From Elusimicrobiota bacterium (GTDB lineage: Bacteria; Elusimicrobiota; Elusimicrobia; UBA1565; UBA9628): a stretch of 64,000 nucleotides of DNA. Below, one piece after another: positions 39,394 to 46,484 of this stretch. The first letter of the stretch is position 1, and every line of letters starts with the position of its first letter. The notes under the pieces were generated by a model. It searched no databases, had not been told where the DNA came from, and saw only the letters and a program-made list of their open reading frames with translations. The translations under genes were made by a program, and so were the position numbers. The stretch spans positions 124,001 through 188,000 of the forward strand of contig JACRDQ010000019.1 of NCBI GenBank assembly GCA_016218545.1, in the 5' to 3' direction.

Positions 39394-40251
39394 CTAGCGC
39401 GGCTTGCCGAGGACCGCGCAAAGCCAGGGAGCCAGGACCGCTCTTCCAAGGGTGCTCTGGAACAGGGCGGCTCCGGGCCAAGTGCCTGGCCGAGGGTGGA
39501 TGGCGGCCAGGCGCAGGACCTCGAACCCTGCCGCCTCGCACAACCTGCTCAAGGTCTCAGGGGTGAAGAACCATAGGTGGTGGTCCGCCGCAAAGTGCTT
39601 CCACGGTCTGGATTTGAGCCTCCAGCGGCTCAGCGCGGTCTTGACGCGGTCATTGAAGCTCGCGGTGTTCGGTACTACGGCATAAGCTGCTCCGCCGGGC
39701 CTGAGGGCGCGGCTGCAACGCGCAAGGAAGGCCTTCGGGTCCTGGACGTGCTCGAGGACATGGATCATAGTCACGGCGTCGTAGCGGGCCTTGAATCCCA
39801 GTCCTTCGAAGCGGCCGAGGTGGATGGGACAGCCGATGTCCTTGAGGTAGCGTTCGTAGAGCATGGGGTGCATCTCCACCCCTTCGGCGCTCCAGCCGCC
39901 GGCTATGGCTGCCTTGAGGAGTGAGCCGTCGCCTGCCCCTATGTCGAGCAGGCGACCCGGGGGCGCGGCGAAACGGTGCAGGCGGCTGAGGTGGGTGGAG
40001 CAGTCCTGGGAGGCCTCTTTCCGGTCCTTCCCCGTGAGCCCGTAGTAGGCGGCGTCGTAGGTGTGGGTGAGCAGGGCTCCCATGGGAGGCCTGGGGCTCA
40101 CGAACCTCAGGCCGCATCGCGGACAACGGCCGATGCTGTTGCCGTTGTAGTCGAGGGCGTAGGGCTTGGCTGGCTTGCCGCAGACGCAGCAGAGGACGGT
40201 TTCGGAGTCCTTGCTTCCGACGGTCCTGTTGTAGAGGCTCAAGTCGCCCAT
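39394..40251 (-). CDS. SAM-dependent methyltransferase with N-terminal zinc ribbon
   Basis: A 285-residue protein. Residues about 18-45 hold a zinc ribbon (CCVCGKPAKP... GRCPRCGLRFVSPRPP), and the rest is a class I methyltransferase (Methyltransf_23 type). Motif I is LLDIGAGDGSLLKAA, motif II is VTMIHVLEHVQDPKAFLARC and motif III is LRPGGAAYAVVPN. This domain pair is common in sugar- or surface-polysaccharide-modifying methyltransferases, so a glycan substrate is plausible but not shown. The C-terminus is hydrophobic (TLGRAVLAPWLCAVLG). A -10 TATAAT lies 11 nt before the ATG. Confidence 0.85.
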   Translation of the reverse strand: MGDLSLYNRTVGSKDSETVLCCVCGKPAKPYALDYNGNSIGRCPRCGLRFVSPRPPMGALLTHTYDAAYYGLTGKDRKEASQDCSTHLSRLHRFAAPPGRLLDIGAGDGSLLKAAIAGGWSAEGVEMHPMLYERYLKDIGCPIHLGRFEGLGFKARYDAVTMIHVLEHVQDPKAFLARCSRALRPGGAAYAVVPNTASFNDRVKTALSRWRLKSRPWKHFAADHHLWFFTPETLSRLCEAAGFEVLRLAAIHPRPGTWPGAALFQSTLGRAVLAPWLCAVLGKPR

Positions 40252-40262
40252 TTAGGAACCAG

Positions 40263-40268
40263 ATTATA
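40263..40268 (-). promoter_or_regulatory. -10 box (TATAAT) of the methyltransferase gene
   Basis: Perfect TATAAT on the minus strand, 11 nt before the ATG at 40251, immediately after the terminator of the upstream porin gene. The predicted leader is about 5 nt. Confidence 0.55.
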
Positions 40269-40273
40269 TCAAT

Positions 40274-40306
40274 AAAAAGAAACCCCCCGGCTTTCGCCGG
40301 GGGGGT
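40274..40306 (-). terminator. Strong intrinsic terminator of the porin gene
   Basis: On the minus strand, stem CCCCCCGGC/GCCGGGGGG closed by a GAAA tetraloop is followed by TTTCTTTTT. It lies about 30 nt after the porin stop at 40337. Confidence 0.92.
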
Positions 40307-40336
40307 CTTTCGTTCTAAGTCTAGCGCTAGGCTATA

Positions 40337-42148
40337 TTAGAACTTGATGTGCATGTCGCCGTAGGCCAGGATGGTCGGGTTGGCCGACACCCGGGAGCCG
40401 GGGGCGAGGGTGACAGCGTTGTACTGGTCGCGAATGACTTCCTGGATGTACTTCCCAGGCCTGAACGAGGCGACGCCAGCCTGGAACGTGACGTTGTCGG
40501 AGTGCTTCCAGGTGAGGTCGAGGTCGAGCTCGCTGCCGATGTGGCGCTGGCCGCGGCCAGTGCCGAACTCGGTATTGACTGCGCCGTTGTGGTAGGTGTT
40601 GGGGAGGAGCAGGTTGGTCTGTTTGCCAGCCAGCGCTTCGCCCGCTTCGATGCCCGTGCAGCCCGTAGAGGCGCACCAGTAGATGCGGTCCTTGGTCGTG
40701 TCAGCCCAGCGGTAGTCGAAGAACGAGAGAGCAACCGTGAGCTTGTTGGCCATGGCCGGGGTGACCTTGAGGCCTGCGCCCCAGATCATCCTGTTCTGAA
40801 GGCCGTTGCCGGCGATGCCGCCGGCCACGCCCTTCGGGGTGGACATGATGCCAACGCCGCCGTCAGCCGCGGTGAACGTACCGCTGCCGTTGGCGTCGAA
40901 GTGACCGCAGCCGACCGCGCCCAACACGCAAGGGATGCCGTTTCCGAGAGGCATCGCCGTGGTGCCGTTGAACCGGCTGTAGAGCGTGCCGGCCTGGTAG
41001 TCCTGAGCGATGGCAGTGAAGCCCTCGTTCTGGTTGTCACGCAGGTCGTGCCGACCGGAGCCGAACGCGTAGTGCAGCCAAGGGGTGAAGGACGCGACGT
41101 CCTCGACCTCGGCCTTGTACTCAGCGTCGAGCTGGAAGGCGTAACCTTTGTAGGCAGCGACCGCGGGGGTCAGACCGTCGCCGGTGGTGGTGGCATCCGT
41201 GAAGTCGCGGTCGCCGTCCCAAGCCACGGCAGCGGGCTGCCGGTTCTCACCGCCGTTCATGGCGGCCTTCAGCTTGCCCGTGAATCCGCCGAAGGTGACC
41301 TTGGAGCGGAAGCCGTACACGTACAGGTTGTCATTGCCGCCGTTGAGGCCCAGACCATTCGCGGTCGTGGCCTGGAAGTTGCCCAGGGGGCCCGTGGCAT
41401 GGGTCAGCCTGTTGTAGACGAAGAGATTGAAGTTGATGTTCTCCACGTCCTTCAGGTTGAGCTCGATGCCGCGCAGATCGACATCCGCGCCAGCAGCGGT
41501 GCCGACAGCAGAGCCCGCGACCTTGCCGGCGATGCCGGTCAGGTTGACGTAGGGCATGCTGAAGATGTCCACGCGAGCGAGGTCAGCAGCCGTGGTCGCA
41601 AGACCGTAGGCGCTCTTCGGCCCGACGTAGAGCACGAAGTCGCCGGCGTCGCCGTAGTACTGCCGACCCACGGTGGCGTCGATGTGGCCCATGATCTTGT
41701 CGATCTTGACGTACGCTTGGTCGATCGCGATCACGCTGCCGACATCCCAGCCGCCGCCGACGCCGCCGATGGCGGTGTTGGCAGTCAACGTCTGGCTGGC
41801 GGAGTTGCCGGTGATGTTGGTTCCACCGACCGTGCCCCAGGCCTTGTCGTTCTTGCGGAGAGTGATCTTCGCATGAACGTCATCGAGGACGTCCCAGTCC
41901 ATGTTGACCATGACCCGGAACTGCGCGTTGTTGAGCCGATCATTGAACTGCCGCTGGAAGTTGCCCGCGCCGATCGCATCGCCGCTGCCGGTGTCCATTC
42001 TCGTCACCATGTCCATGACGTTCCGGCTGGCATTGCTCTGCATGTCGATCGAGCCGCCCAGCTTGAAGTTCTTAAGGAGCTCTGCGCTCGCAAAGCCAGG
42101 CTGTACGAGCATGGCGATGGCAAGCACCGATCCCAGGAGCTTCTTCAT
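40337..42148 (-). CDS. Abundant outer-membrane porin-like beta-barrel
   Basis: A 603-residue exported protein. The ATG at 42148 is chosen because a perfect AAGGAGG lies 10 nt upstream and it opens a signal peptide (MKKLLGSVLAIAMLVQPGFA). The mature part is a long beta barrel (e.g. QFRVMVNMDWDVLDDVHAKI, DATVGRQYYGDAGDFVLYVG, LQNRMIWGAGLKVTPAMANK) ending AYGDMHIKF with the terminal Phe. Two Cys pairs (IPCVLGAVGC and YWCASTGC) may form loop disulphides. Strong tandem promoters, a structured leader, a consensus ribosome site and a strong terminator all point to high expression; it may be the major porin. It belongs to the alginate-export/porin style of barrels. Confidence 0.85.
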   Translation of the reverse strand: MKKLLGSVLAIAMLVQPGFASAELLKNFKLGGSIDMQSNASRNVMDMVTRMDTGSGDAIGAGNFQRQFNDRLNNAQFRVMVNMDWDVLDDVHAKITLRKNDKAWGTVGGTNITGNSASQTLTANTAIGGVGGGWDVGSVIAIDQAYVKIDKIMGHIDATVGRQYYGDAGDFVLYVGPKSAYGLATTAADLARVDIFSMPYVNLTGIAGKVAGSAVGTAAGADVDLRGIELNLKDVENINFNLFVYNRLTHATGPLGNFQATTANGLGLNGGNDNLYVYGFRSKVTFGGFTGKLKAAMNGGENRQPAAVAWDGDRDFTDATTTGDGLTPAVAAYKGYAFQLDAEYKAEVEDVASFTPWLHYAFGSGRHDLRDNQNEGFTAIAQDYQAGTLYSRFNGTTAMPLGNGIPCVLGAVGCGHFDANGSGTFTAADGGVGIMSTPKGVAGGIAGNGLQNRMIWGAGLKVTPAMANKLTVALSFFDYRWADTTKDRIYWCASTGCTGIEAGEALAGKQTNLLLPNTYHNGAVNTEFGTGRGQRHIGSELDLDLTWKHSDNVTFQAGVASFRPGKYIQEVIRDQYNAVTLAPGSRVSANPTILAYGDMHIKF

Positions 42149-42188
42149 CGTTTTCCTACCTCCTTCCGTTTTGCTTGTTTTTCGCAAG

Positions 42189-42288
42189 CCCCGCCCGTGG
42201 CGGGGGTCTTGTTCGTAACCCCGCAACCGGCGGGGCTCACGACTTGCCTCTCAGGAGCTCGGCCTGTCGCCCCTACGTCTTCGACAGG
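42189..42288 (-). promoter_or_regulatory. Structured 5' leader of the porin gene (three hairpins)
   Basis: In the roughly 164-nt leader I see three perfect stems: CCTGTCG/CGACAGG (42263-42288), CCCCGC/GCGGGG (42219-42235) and CCCCGCC/GGCGGGG (42189-42205). They precede an unstructured A-rich stretch and the ribosome site. I could not match this to a known riboswitch class. It may stabilise the mRNA or be a target for a small RNA. Confidence 0.55.
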
Positions 42289-42318
42289 GCAGTCGGTCGT
42301 TTCCCCTTTGAGGGCTGA

Positions 42319-42347
42319 ATCCTACCATAAGGCATTTTTCTTGTCAA
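42319..42347 (-). promoter_or_regulatory. Porin promoter P2 (TTGACA-17-TAGGAT)
   Basis: On the minus strand, TTGACA (42342-42347), a 17-nt spacer and TAGGAT (42319-42324). The predicted start is near 42312. Confidence 0.85.
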
Positions 42348-42391
42348 CAACTTTTTTCCTTTTTATTGCCGACTTTGGACAATAGGCCACA

Positions 42392-42420
42392 TTTATAACA
42401 GGAAAGCCTGATTCTGTCAA
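42392..42420 (-). promoter_or_regulatory. Porin promoter P1 (TTGACA-17-TATAAA)
   Basis: On the minus strand, TTGACA (42415-42420), a 17-nt spacer and TATAAA (42392-42397), 73 nt upstream of P2 and directly downstream of palindrome 3. The tandem arrangement fits strong constitutive expression. Confidence 0.75.
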
Positions 42421-42421
42421 G

Positions 42422-42463
42422 AGGTGCCAGGCTTTGCGCTTTGCCGCGCAAAGCCTGGCACCT
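42422..42463. repeat. Perfect 18-bp inverted repeat (REP/MITE-like palindrome 3)
   Basis: Arms 42422-42439 and 42446-42463 are exact reverse complements (AGGTGCCAGGCTTTGCGC) with a 6-nt loop. It lies between the TPR gene stop and the tandem porin promoters. There is no T-run on the minus strand, so it is not a standard terminator, although it could protect the 3' end of the TPR mRNA. Its AGGTGCCAGGC edge matches the edge of palindrome 1. Confidence 0.93.
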
Positions 42464-42501
42464 ATGCACAGTATGCACACTATCCCCAGGTGAGAGAGGA
42501 G

Positions 42502-43155
42502 CTACTTGGCCTGGAGCTTGGCCTGGGCCCAACTCGCCCAGAACGTGTCAGGGTACTGGAGGGTGATCTTCTGCAGCGCCGCCCTGGCCTCGTCTGGCTG
42601 GTTGAGGCTGTTCAGGCACCGGGCCAGGCTGGCGTAGACGGTAGGGGCCATGAAGTGGTCCGGGAAGGTGTCGAGGAACCTCCTGGCAGTGTCCTTGGCT
42701 TCGCTGTAGAGGCCGGCTGCTTCCTGGCTGATGCCCAGGTTCGCCAGGGCCAGGGGCTCGATGTTCTTTCCCCCCCTCTCCAGGGCCTTGGTATAGGCCG
42801 TGGCCGCTTCCTTATAAGAACCCTTGCGGTAGAGGATGTCCCCTTCGAACAGGGTGGCATAGGTGGAGGCCTGGGCAGAGGAGTAGTCTTTTTGGATCTC
42901 AGCCAACTGCTTCATGGAGTCATCGACGCGGCCTGTGAAGGCATAGGCTTGGGCGATGGAAAGTCGGTCCCACGCATCGTCCCTGAGCTTGACCTTGCGG
43001 AACAGGGTGAAGCCCACCAAGGAGGAGGCCACGACCGCTACCACGGCTCCAAAGAGCACCTTCTCCCGGTTGGCCGCGATCCAGGCGATGGAAACGTCCA
43101 CGAAATCCTGGAGCTCGTTGGTCTTGATCTGCTGCTTCGCCCATTGCTTGCCCAT
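42502..43155 (-). CDS. YfgM-like membrane-anchored TPR protein
   Basis: A 217-residue protein with a cytoplasmic N-terminus (GKQWAKQQIKTNELQDFVDVS) and one membrane helix (about 34-53, VLFGAVVAVVASSLVGFTLF). A TPR/helical domain (about 65-217) includes ATLFEGDILYRKGSYKEAATAY, ALANLGISQEAAGLYSEAKD and VYASLARCLNSLNQPDEARAAL. This is the layout of YfgM/TPR_21 proteins, which act near the Sec translocon and periplasmic chaperones. It starts 2 nt after the 74-residue gene and is probably cotranscribed with it and the nucleotidyltransferase. Confidence 0.82.
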   Translation of the reverse strand: MGKQWAKQQIKTNELQDFVDVSIAWIAANREKVLFGAVVAVVASSLVGFTLFRKVKLRDDAWDRLSIAQAYAFTGRVDDSMKQLAEIQKDYSSAQASTYATLFEGDILYRKGSYKEAATAYTKALERGGKNIEPLALANLGISQEAAGLYSEAKDTARRFLDTFPDHFMAPTVYASLARCLNSLNQPDEARAALQKITLQYPDTFWASWAQAKLQAK

Positions 43156-43157
43156 AG

Positions 43158-43382
43158 TTATATCAGGAAACGGCTGCCTGTGTCCTTCCCCCTTTGCGGC
43201 GGCCTGGGATGGTCGAAGGCCGCGCTGGCGCTGGTGAGGAACTCGATGACTTCATCGAGAGTCATGGCCTTGGTGGCCTTTCGCACGTTCTCCCGGACTC
43301 TGGCGAAGTCGCGGCAGACCGATTCCGATGCCGCGGCCTCGCGCCATTGACGGGTCTCCTCTTCGCTAAGCGGATTGGACAC
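43158..43382 (-). CDS. Small protein paired with the nucleotidyltransferase
   Basis: A 74-residue charged helical protein (MSNPLSEEETRQWREAAASE...) with no recognised family. Its start lies inside the end of the nucleotidyltransferase gene (17-nt overlap), so the two are translationally coupled. The middle (ENVRKATKAMTLDEVIEFLTSASAAFDH) looks like a helix-turn-helix-sized pair of helices but is not a clear DNA-binding motif. By position it could be the partner of a two-component toxin-antitoxin-like module, or simply an accessory protein. Confidence 0.6.
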   Translation of the reverse strand: MSNPLSEEETRQWREAAASESVCRDFARVRENVRKATKAMTLDEVIEFLTSASAAFDHPRPPQRGKDTGSRFLI

Positions 43383-43914
43383 GCCTTTTCATCTCCTCGA
43401 ACTCCGAGTCCAAGCGGAAGAGTCTATAATATTTGGCCACGCGCTCCCAATCCAGGGTCTCCTGATTGGCCAGGGCCAGGGCCTCGATGTCCACCGCGTC
43501 CTGGGCCCTCTTGGCCCGGTTGTTGGCCAGGGCCTGGACCTTGAGGCCGATGACGTCCTCGGGCCGGAGCACCCGGATCCGGACTTCCCCCCCCCAAACG
43601 GGCTTGACCAGGGCTTCGGCGAGCATCTGGACGGCCAGGGGCCGGAAAGCGTGGATGAAATCGACCCACCCCCAGACGACATTCTCGCCCTCGTACTGGG
43701 TGATGTTCTCGCTGCGGAAGTACTGCTTGTATCCCAGGGAGGTCATGAGCAAGTCGAGGTTCGCGAGATCGTCCTGGTGGACCAGGAAATCCAGGTCCTT
43801 GGTCAGCCTGGCCGCGCCGAGGGCTCCCAAAGCGAAGCCGCCGGCAGCGGCGTACCGGATATTGAGGCGGGCGAAGCCCGCGATGAGCTTCTGGAGGACG
43901 AACTTAAAGTCCAT
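43366..43914 (-). CDS. AbiEii/MNT-like nucleotidyltransferase
   Basis: A 182-residue protein of the minimal nucleotidyltransferase superfamily. The catalytic signature is AAAGGFALGALGAARLTKDLDFLV (residues about 22-45; the G-G ... R-x-T-x-D-x-D pattern), with the metal-binding Asp pair intact. The downstream parts VDFIHAFRPLAVQMLAEALV and RVLRPEDVIGLKVQALANNRAKRAQDAVDIEAL match AbiEii/DUF6036-type proteins. Such proteins are toxins in type IV-like toxin-antitoxin or abortive-infection pairs, or housekeeping enzymes of unknown role. Start near tRNA-Arg, 10 nt downstream of its 3' end. It overlaps a small partner gene. Confidence 0.85.
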   Translation of the reverse strand: MDFKFVLQKLIAGFARLNIRYAAAGGFALGALGAARLTKDLDFLVHQDDLANLDLLMTSLGYKQYFRSENITQYEGENVVWGWVDFIHAFRPLAVQMLAEALVKPVWGGEVRIRVLRPEDVIGLKVQALANNRAKRAQDAVDIEALALANQETLDWERVAKYYRLFRLDSEFEEMKRRVQSA

Positions 43915-43924
43915 CGGAAAGGAC

Positions 43925-43996
43925 TGCCCCGAGAAGGAATCGAACCTCCATTTGCGCCTTAGGAGAGCGCCGCTCTATCCATTGAGCTATCGGGGC
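43925..43996 (-). tRNA. tRNA-Arg (CCT)
   Basis: 72 nt on the minus strand without encoded CCA. The acceptor is GCCCCGA/TCGGGGC, the D arm is AGCTCAATGGATAGAGC, and the anticodon loop CTCCTAA gives CCT, which reads AGG. The T arm is GGAGGTTCGATTCCTTC. It is a typical site where integrative elements insert, and it borders the accessory-looking segment. Confidence 0.93.
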
Positions 43997-44000
43997 AAAT

Positions 44001-44531
44001 TCAGTAGGCGATGAGGGCCCGGCAGTCGCAATCCCTGAGCTTCTCCCGTCCTTTGAGGAAGCCCAGCTCGATGAGGAACATGGTCCCCACTACCTGGCCG
44101 CCGATGCGCTCGAGGATGCTGACCGCGGCCTTGGCCGTGCCGCCGGTCGCCAGGACGTCGTCGATCAGGAGGACCTTCGAGCCCTTGGGGAAGGCGTCCT
44201 GATGCGCTTCGATGGCGGCGGTGCCGTACTCGAGGCTGTAGCTTTCGCCGACCACGGCGCGCGGAAGCTTGCCGGACTTGCGCACGGGCACGAGGCCCGC
44301 GCCGAGCTTGAGGGCCACGCCTGCGGCCAGCAGGAAGCCCCGGGACTCGATGCCCGCGACGATATCGACGCCCTTGCCTTTCCAAGGCTCGGCGAGGCGG
44401 TCGATCGTCTCCTCGAAGGCCTTGGCGTCGGAGAGGAGCGGCGTGATGTCCTTGAACACCACGCCCTTCTGCGGCCAGTCCGGAACGTCCTTGATGAGGC
44501 TCTTGAGGTCCATGGCTGCGGTCCGGGTCAT
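44001..44531 (-). CDS. apt: Adenine phosphoribosyltransferase
   Basis: A 176-residue purine-salvage enzyme (adenine + PRPP to AMP). The N-terminus DLKSLIKDVPDWPQKGVVFKDITPLL, GIESRGFLLAAGVA and the PRPP-binding motif VLLIDDVLATGGTAKAAV are all diagnostic. The ATG at 44531 overlaps the sigma-factor stop (ATGA). An internal ATG at 44513 gives the more usual MDLKSL start and cannot be excluded. tRNA-Arg lies 4 nt beyond the stop. Confidence 0.96.
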   Translation of the reverse strand: MTRTAAMDLKSLIKDVPDWPQKGVVFKDITPLLSDAKAFEETIDRLAEPWKGKGVDIVAGIESRGFLLAAGVALKLGAGLVPVRKSGKLPRAVVGESYSLEYGTAAIEAHQDAFPKGSKVLLIDDVLATGGTAKAAVSILERIGGQVVGTMFLIELGFLKGREKLRDCDCRALIAY

Positions 44532-45571
44532 TTCCCCTTCCCTTTCCCCGCCGAATGCGGGGGCTGGGTGAAGAAGAGCTGGCGGGGCTTCCTCCGGATG
44601 AACTGCGGGCCCGAGTTCCGCGGCGCGGTGCGCCGGCCGGCCGGGATGACCTGGCCCAGGATGTCGGTCTTGAGCTTGGGCGTGTTCCAGCCGGGCTGGA
44701 GGTTCGGGGTGCCCATGGGGCGGCCCTCGCCGACCTCGATCAAGCCCATGCGGTTGGCCACGCGGCGCAGGCGAAGGAGCGCCCGCTCCTCGATCTGGCG
44801 GATGCGCTCGCGCGACAGGCGCAGGCGCTTGCCGACCTCCTCCAAGGTCATGGGGGTCTGGCCGGTCAGGCCGTGGCGGAACTCGAGGATCATGCGCTCG
44901 CGGTCGCCGATCTCCTTCAAGGCTTGGTTCAACTCGTCGTGGAGTTTGAGGACCGAGATGAGGTTCTCCGGCGACTTCTGGTCGGACTCGGAGATCATGT
45001 CCTCGACCGTGATGTTCTCGTCCTCGCTCTCGACCGGGGTCTCGAGCGAGCCGATGCCGCGAGCGGCCTCGGCCGCGTCGAGGACGCCCCGGACCTGGCG
45101 CGCGGTCCAGTGCATCTTGCGGGCCATCTCGGCCAGCGTGGGATCGCGGCCGAGCAGGGCGTGCATCTTCTCCCACTGCTTGAGCCACTTGCGCAGGGCC
45201 TCCCAGGCGTGGGGAGGGATGCGGATGGTCTTGGACTGCTCCTCGACCGCGCGGCGGATCGACTGCTCGATCCAGTAGGAGGCGTAGGTCGAGAAGCGGT
45301 AGCCCTTCTTGGGCTCGAACTTGTCGATGGAGTGCATCAGGCCGAGGTTTCCCTCCTCGATCAGGTCGAGGAAGTCGATGCCCTGGCGGTGGTACTTCTT
45401 GGCGATGGGCACCACGAGGCGCAGGTTGATCTCCATGATGCGCGTCTTGGAGGCGCGGTCGCCCTTCTTGGCCTTCTTCCAGAGGTCATGGATCTCCTCG
45501 CGGCTGGCCGGGGGCAGCTTCTGGATGCTCTTGAAGTACTGGCTGATTGTATCGGTGGTGGGCTCAACCAT
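44528..45571 (-). CDS. Sigma-70-family RNA polymerase sigma factor (group 1/2-like)
   Basis: A 347-residue sigma factor. Region 1.2 is DTISQYFKSIQKLPPASREE. Region 2 is NLRLVVPIAKKYHRQGIDFLDLIEEGNLGLMHSIDKFEPKKGYRFSTYASYWIEQSIRRAV (residues about 49-108), with conserved 2.3/2.4 aromatic residues. Region 3 follows, then region 4.2 LEEVGKRLRLSRERIRQIEERALLRLR. There is no region 1.1 or large non-conserved domain, so it is likely an alternative RpoS/RpoD-like factor rather than the main one. A basic C-terminal extension (about 300-347) is unusual. It is cotranslated with apt. Confidence 0.93.
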   Translation of the reverse strand: MVEPTTDTISQYFKSIQKLPPASREEIHDLWKKAKKGDRASKTRIMEINLRLVVPIAKKYHRQGIDFLDLIEEGNLGLMHSIDKFEPKKGYRFSTYASYWIEQSIRRAVEEQSKTIRIPPHAWEALRKWLKQWEKMHALLGRDPTLAEMARKMHWTARQVRGVLDAAEAARGIGSLETPVESEDENITVEDMISESDQKSPENLISVLKLHDELNQALKEIGDRERMILEFRHGLTGQTPMTLEEVGKRLRLSRERIRQIEERALLRLRRVANRMGLIEVGEGRPMGTPNLQPGWNTPKLKTDILGQVIPAGRRTAPRNSGPQFIRRKPRQLFFTQPPHSAGKGKGK

Positions 45572-45589
45572 GAAGTGGTTCCTTTGCCG

Positions 45590-45880
45590 TCAAATGACGA
45601 TGTCGAAAGTCCCTTTTTTCCCCCGGGGCTCGACCCGGGACGATTCCACGCGGTCCACCCGCGCGTACGGATGACCTGTGCGCAGCGCGGCCTGCAGGCG
45701 CTCCAGGTCGCCGGCCGGGCCTTCGGCCTCGAGCTCCACGGAGCCGTCCTGGAGGTTGCGCACCCAGCCCGACAGCCGCAGGTCCGACGCCGTGTCGCGC
45801 ACGAACCAGCGGTAGCCGATCCCCTGGACGCGGCCGTGCACGACGGCCCTGACGCGCTCGACCTTGACTTCTCCGCCCAT
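45590..45880 (-). CDS. acyP: Acylphosphatase
   Basis: A 96-residue enzyme hydrolysing acyl phosphates. The catalytic Arg region is VHGRVQGIGYRWFVRDTA and the catalytic Asn is in GWVRNLQDGSVELEAEG. The ATG at 45880 is chosen because an upstream in-frame ATG (45949) lies within tRNA-Pro and would give an unnatural extension. It is located between tRNA-Pro and the sigma-factor gene. Confidence 0.94.
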   Translation of the reverse strand: MGGEVKVERVRAVVHGRVQGIGYRWFVRDTASDLRLSGWVRNLQDGSVELEAEGPAGDLERLQAALRTGHPYARVDRVESSRVEPRGKKGTFDIVI

Positions 45881-45891
45881 GTCTGAAAACT

Positions 45892-45964
45892 TCGGGGTAC
45901 TCAGGGTTGAACTGAGAACCTCTTGGTCCCGAACCAAGCGCTCTGCCAATTGAGCTATACCCCG
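45892..45964 (-). tRNA. tRNA-Pro (CGG)
   Basis: 73 nt on the minus strand without encoded CCA. The acceptor is CGGGGTA/TACCCCG with discriminator A. The anticodon loop TTCGGGA gives CGG, reading CCG, and the T arm is CTCAGTTCAACCCTGAG. The T loop TTCAACC is slightly unusual but pairs well. Confidence 0.9.
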
Positions 45965-45974
45965 TCAAATCCTC

Positions 45975-46046
45975 TCGGGGACCCGGGAATCGAACCCGGA
46001 GTCTCTCCCACCCCAAAGGAGCGCTCTACCATTGAGCCAGTCCCCG
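45975..46046 (-). tRNA. tRNA-Pro (GGG)
   Basis: 72 nt on the minus strand without encoded CCA. The acceptor is CGGGGAC/GTCCCCG. The anticodon arm CTCCT-TTGGGGT-GGGAG gives GGG, reading CCC/CCU, and the T arm is CCGGGTTCGATTCCCGG. It lies 10 nt upstream of tRNA-Pro (CGG), so the two prolyl isoacceptors are a tandem pair. Confidence 0.9.
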
Positions 46047-46098
46047 ATGACATTATTAAAGTAAATTCCCAAGGGGGCATGCCAGATGCTTGTTGCTC

Positions 46099-46467
46099 TC
46101 AGCGCGAGAGCTCCGCGATCATGCTCCGGAGCTCCCTCTTGACCTCGAGGAGCGTCTTCATCATCTTGGCCGGGACCGCGTCGCCTTCCCCGGAACCCGT
46201 CGCGGAGGCGGCGCGGCCGCGCTTGCGGTCGAGGAGCGCGCGGCGCGCTCCGGCGAAGGTGAACTTGCGGGACTCCAGGAGTTCCTTGACCCAGAGGATG
46301 GTTTCCAAGTCCGCGCGCGTGTAGCGGCGGTGGCCGCTGGGAAGGCGGCTCGGTTTGGGGGCTCCCAGGCGCGACTCCCAATACCGCAGGGTGTGGGGCG
46401 TCACGCCCGCGAGGCCCGAGACCTCGCCCATGGTGAAAAAGTCCTTATCAGGCAGGTTCGACAGCAC
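46099..46467 (-). CDS. MerR-family transcriptional regulator
   Basis: A 122-residue regulator. The winged-helix MerR domain (about 10-80) has FFTMGEVSGLAGVTPHTLRYWES then PSGHRRYTRADLETILWVKELL. A short C-terminal helix (VPAKMMKTLLEVKRELRSMIAEL) serves for dimerisation. There are no effector-binding cysteines or large ligand domain, so it resembles the small orphan MerR proteins often encoded beside HU/IHF genes. It lies 17 nt after the HU-like gene. Confidence 0.92.
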   Translation of the reverse strand: MLSNLPDKDFFTMGEVSGLAGVTPHTLRYWESRLGAPKPSRLPSGHRRYTRADLETILWVKELLESRKFTFAGARRALLDRKRGRAASATGSGEGDAVPAKMMKTLLEVKRELRSMIAELSR

Positions 46468-46484
46468 CGGTCTCGCGCCCCGGA

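Noticed and set aside
42149..42312. Known riboswitch in the porin leader
   Set aside because: Three stems are present, but I could not match conserved loops of c-di-GMP, cobalamin, SAM, fluoride or other common classes.
40349..42385. Long plus-strand frame opposite the porin
   Set aside because: Antisense shadow; the minus strand carries promoters, ribosome site, signal peptide and terminator.
42344..42532. 62-codon minus-strand frame across palindrome 3 and promoter P1
   Set aside because: It overlaps promoter and repeat elements and has no ribosome site or recognisable product.
43925..43996. Duplicated 3' end of tRNA-Arg as an attachment site
   Set aside because: I did not find a convincing second copy of the tRNA 3' end in the accessory segment by eye.
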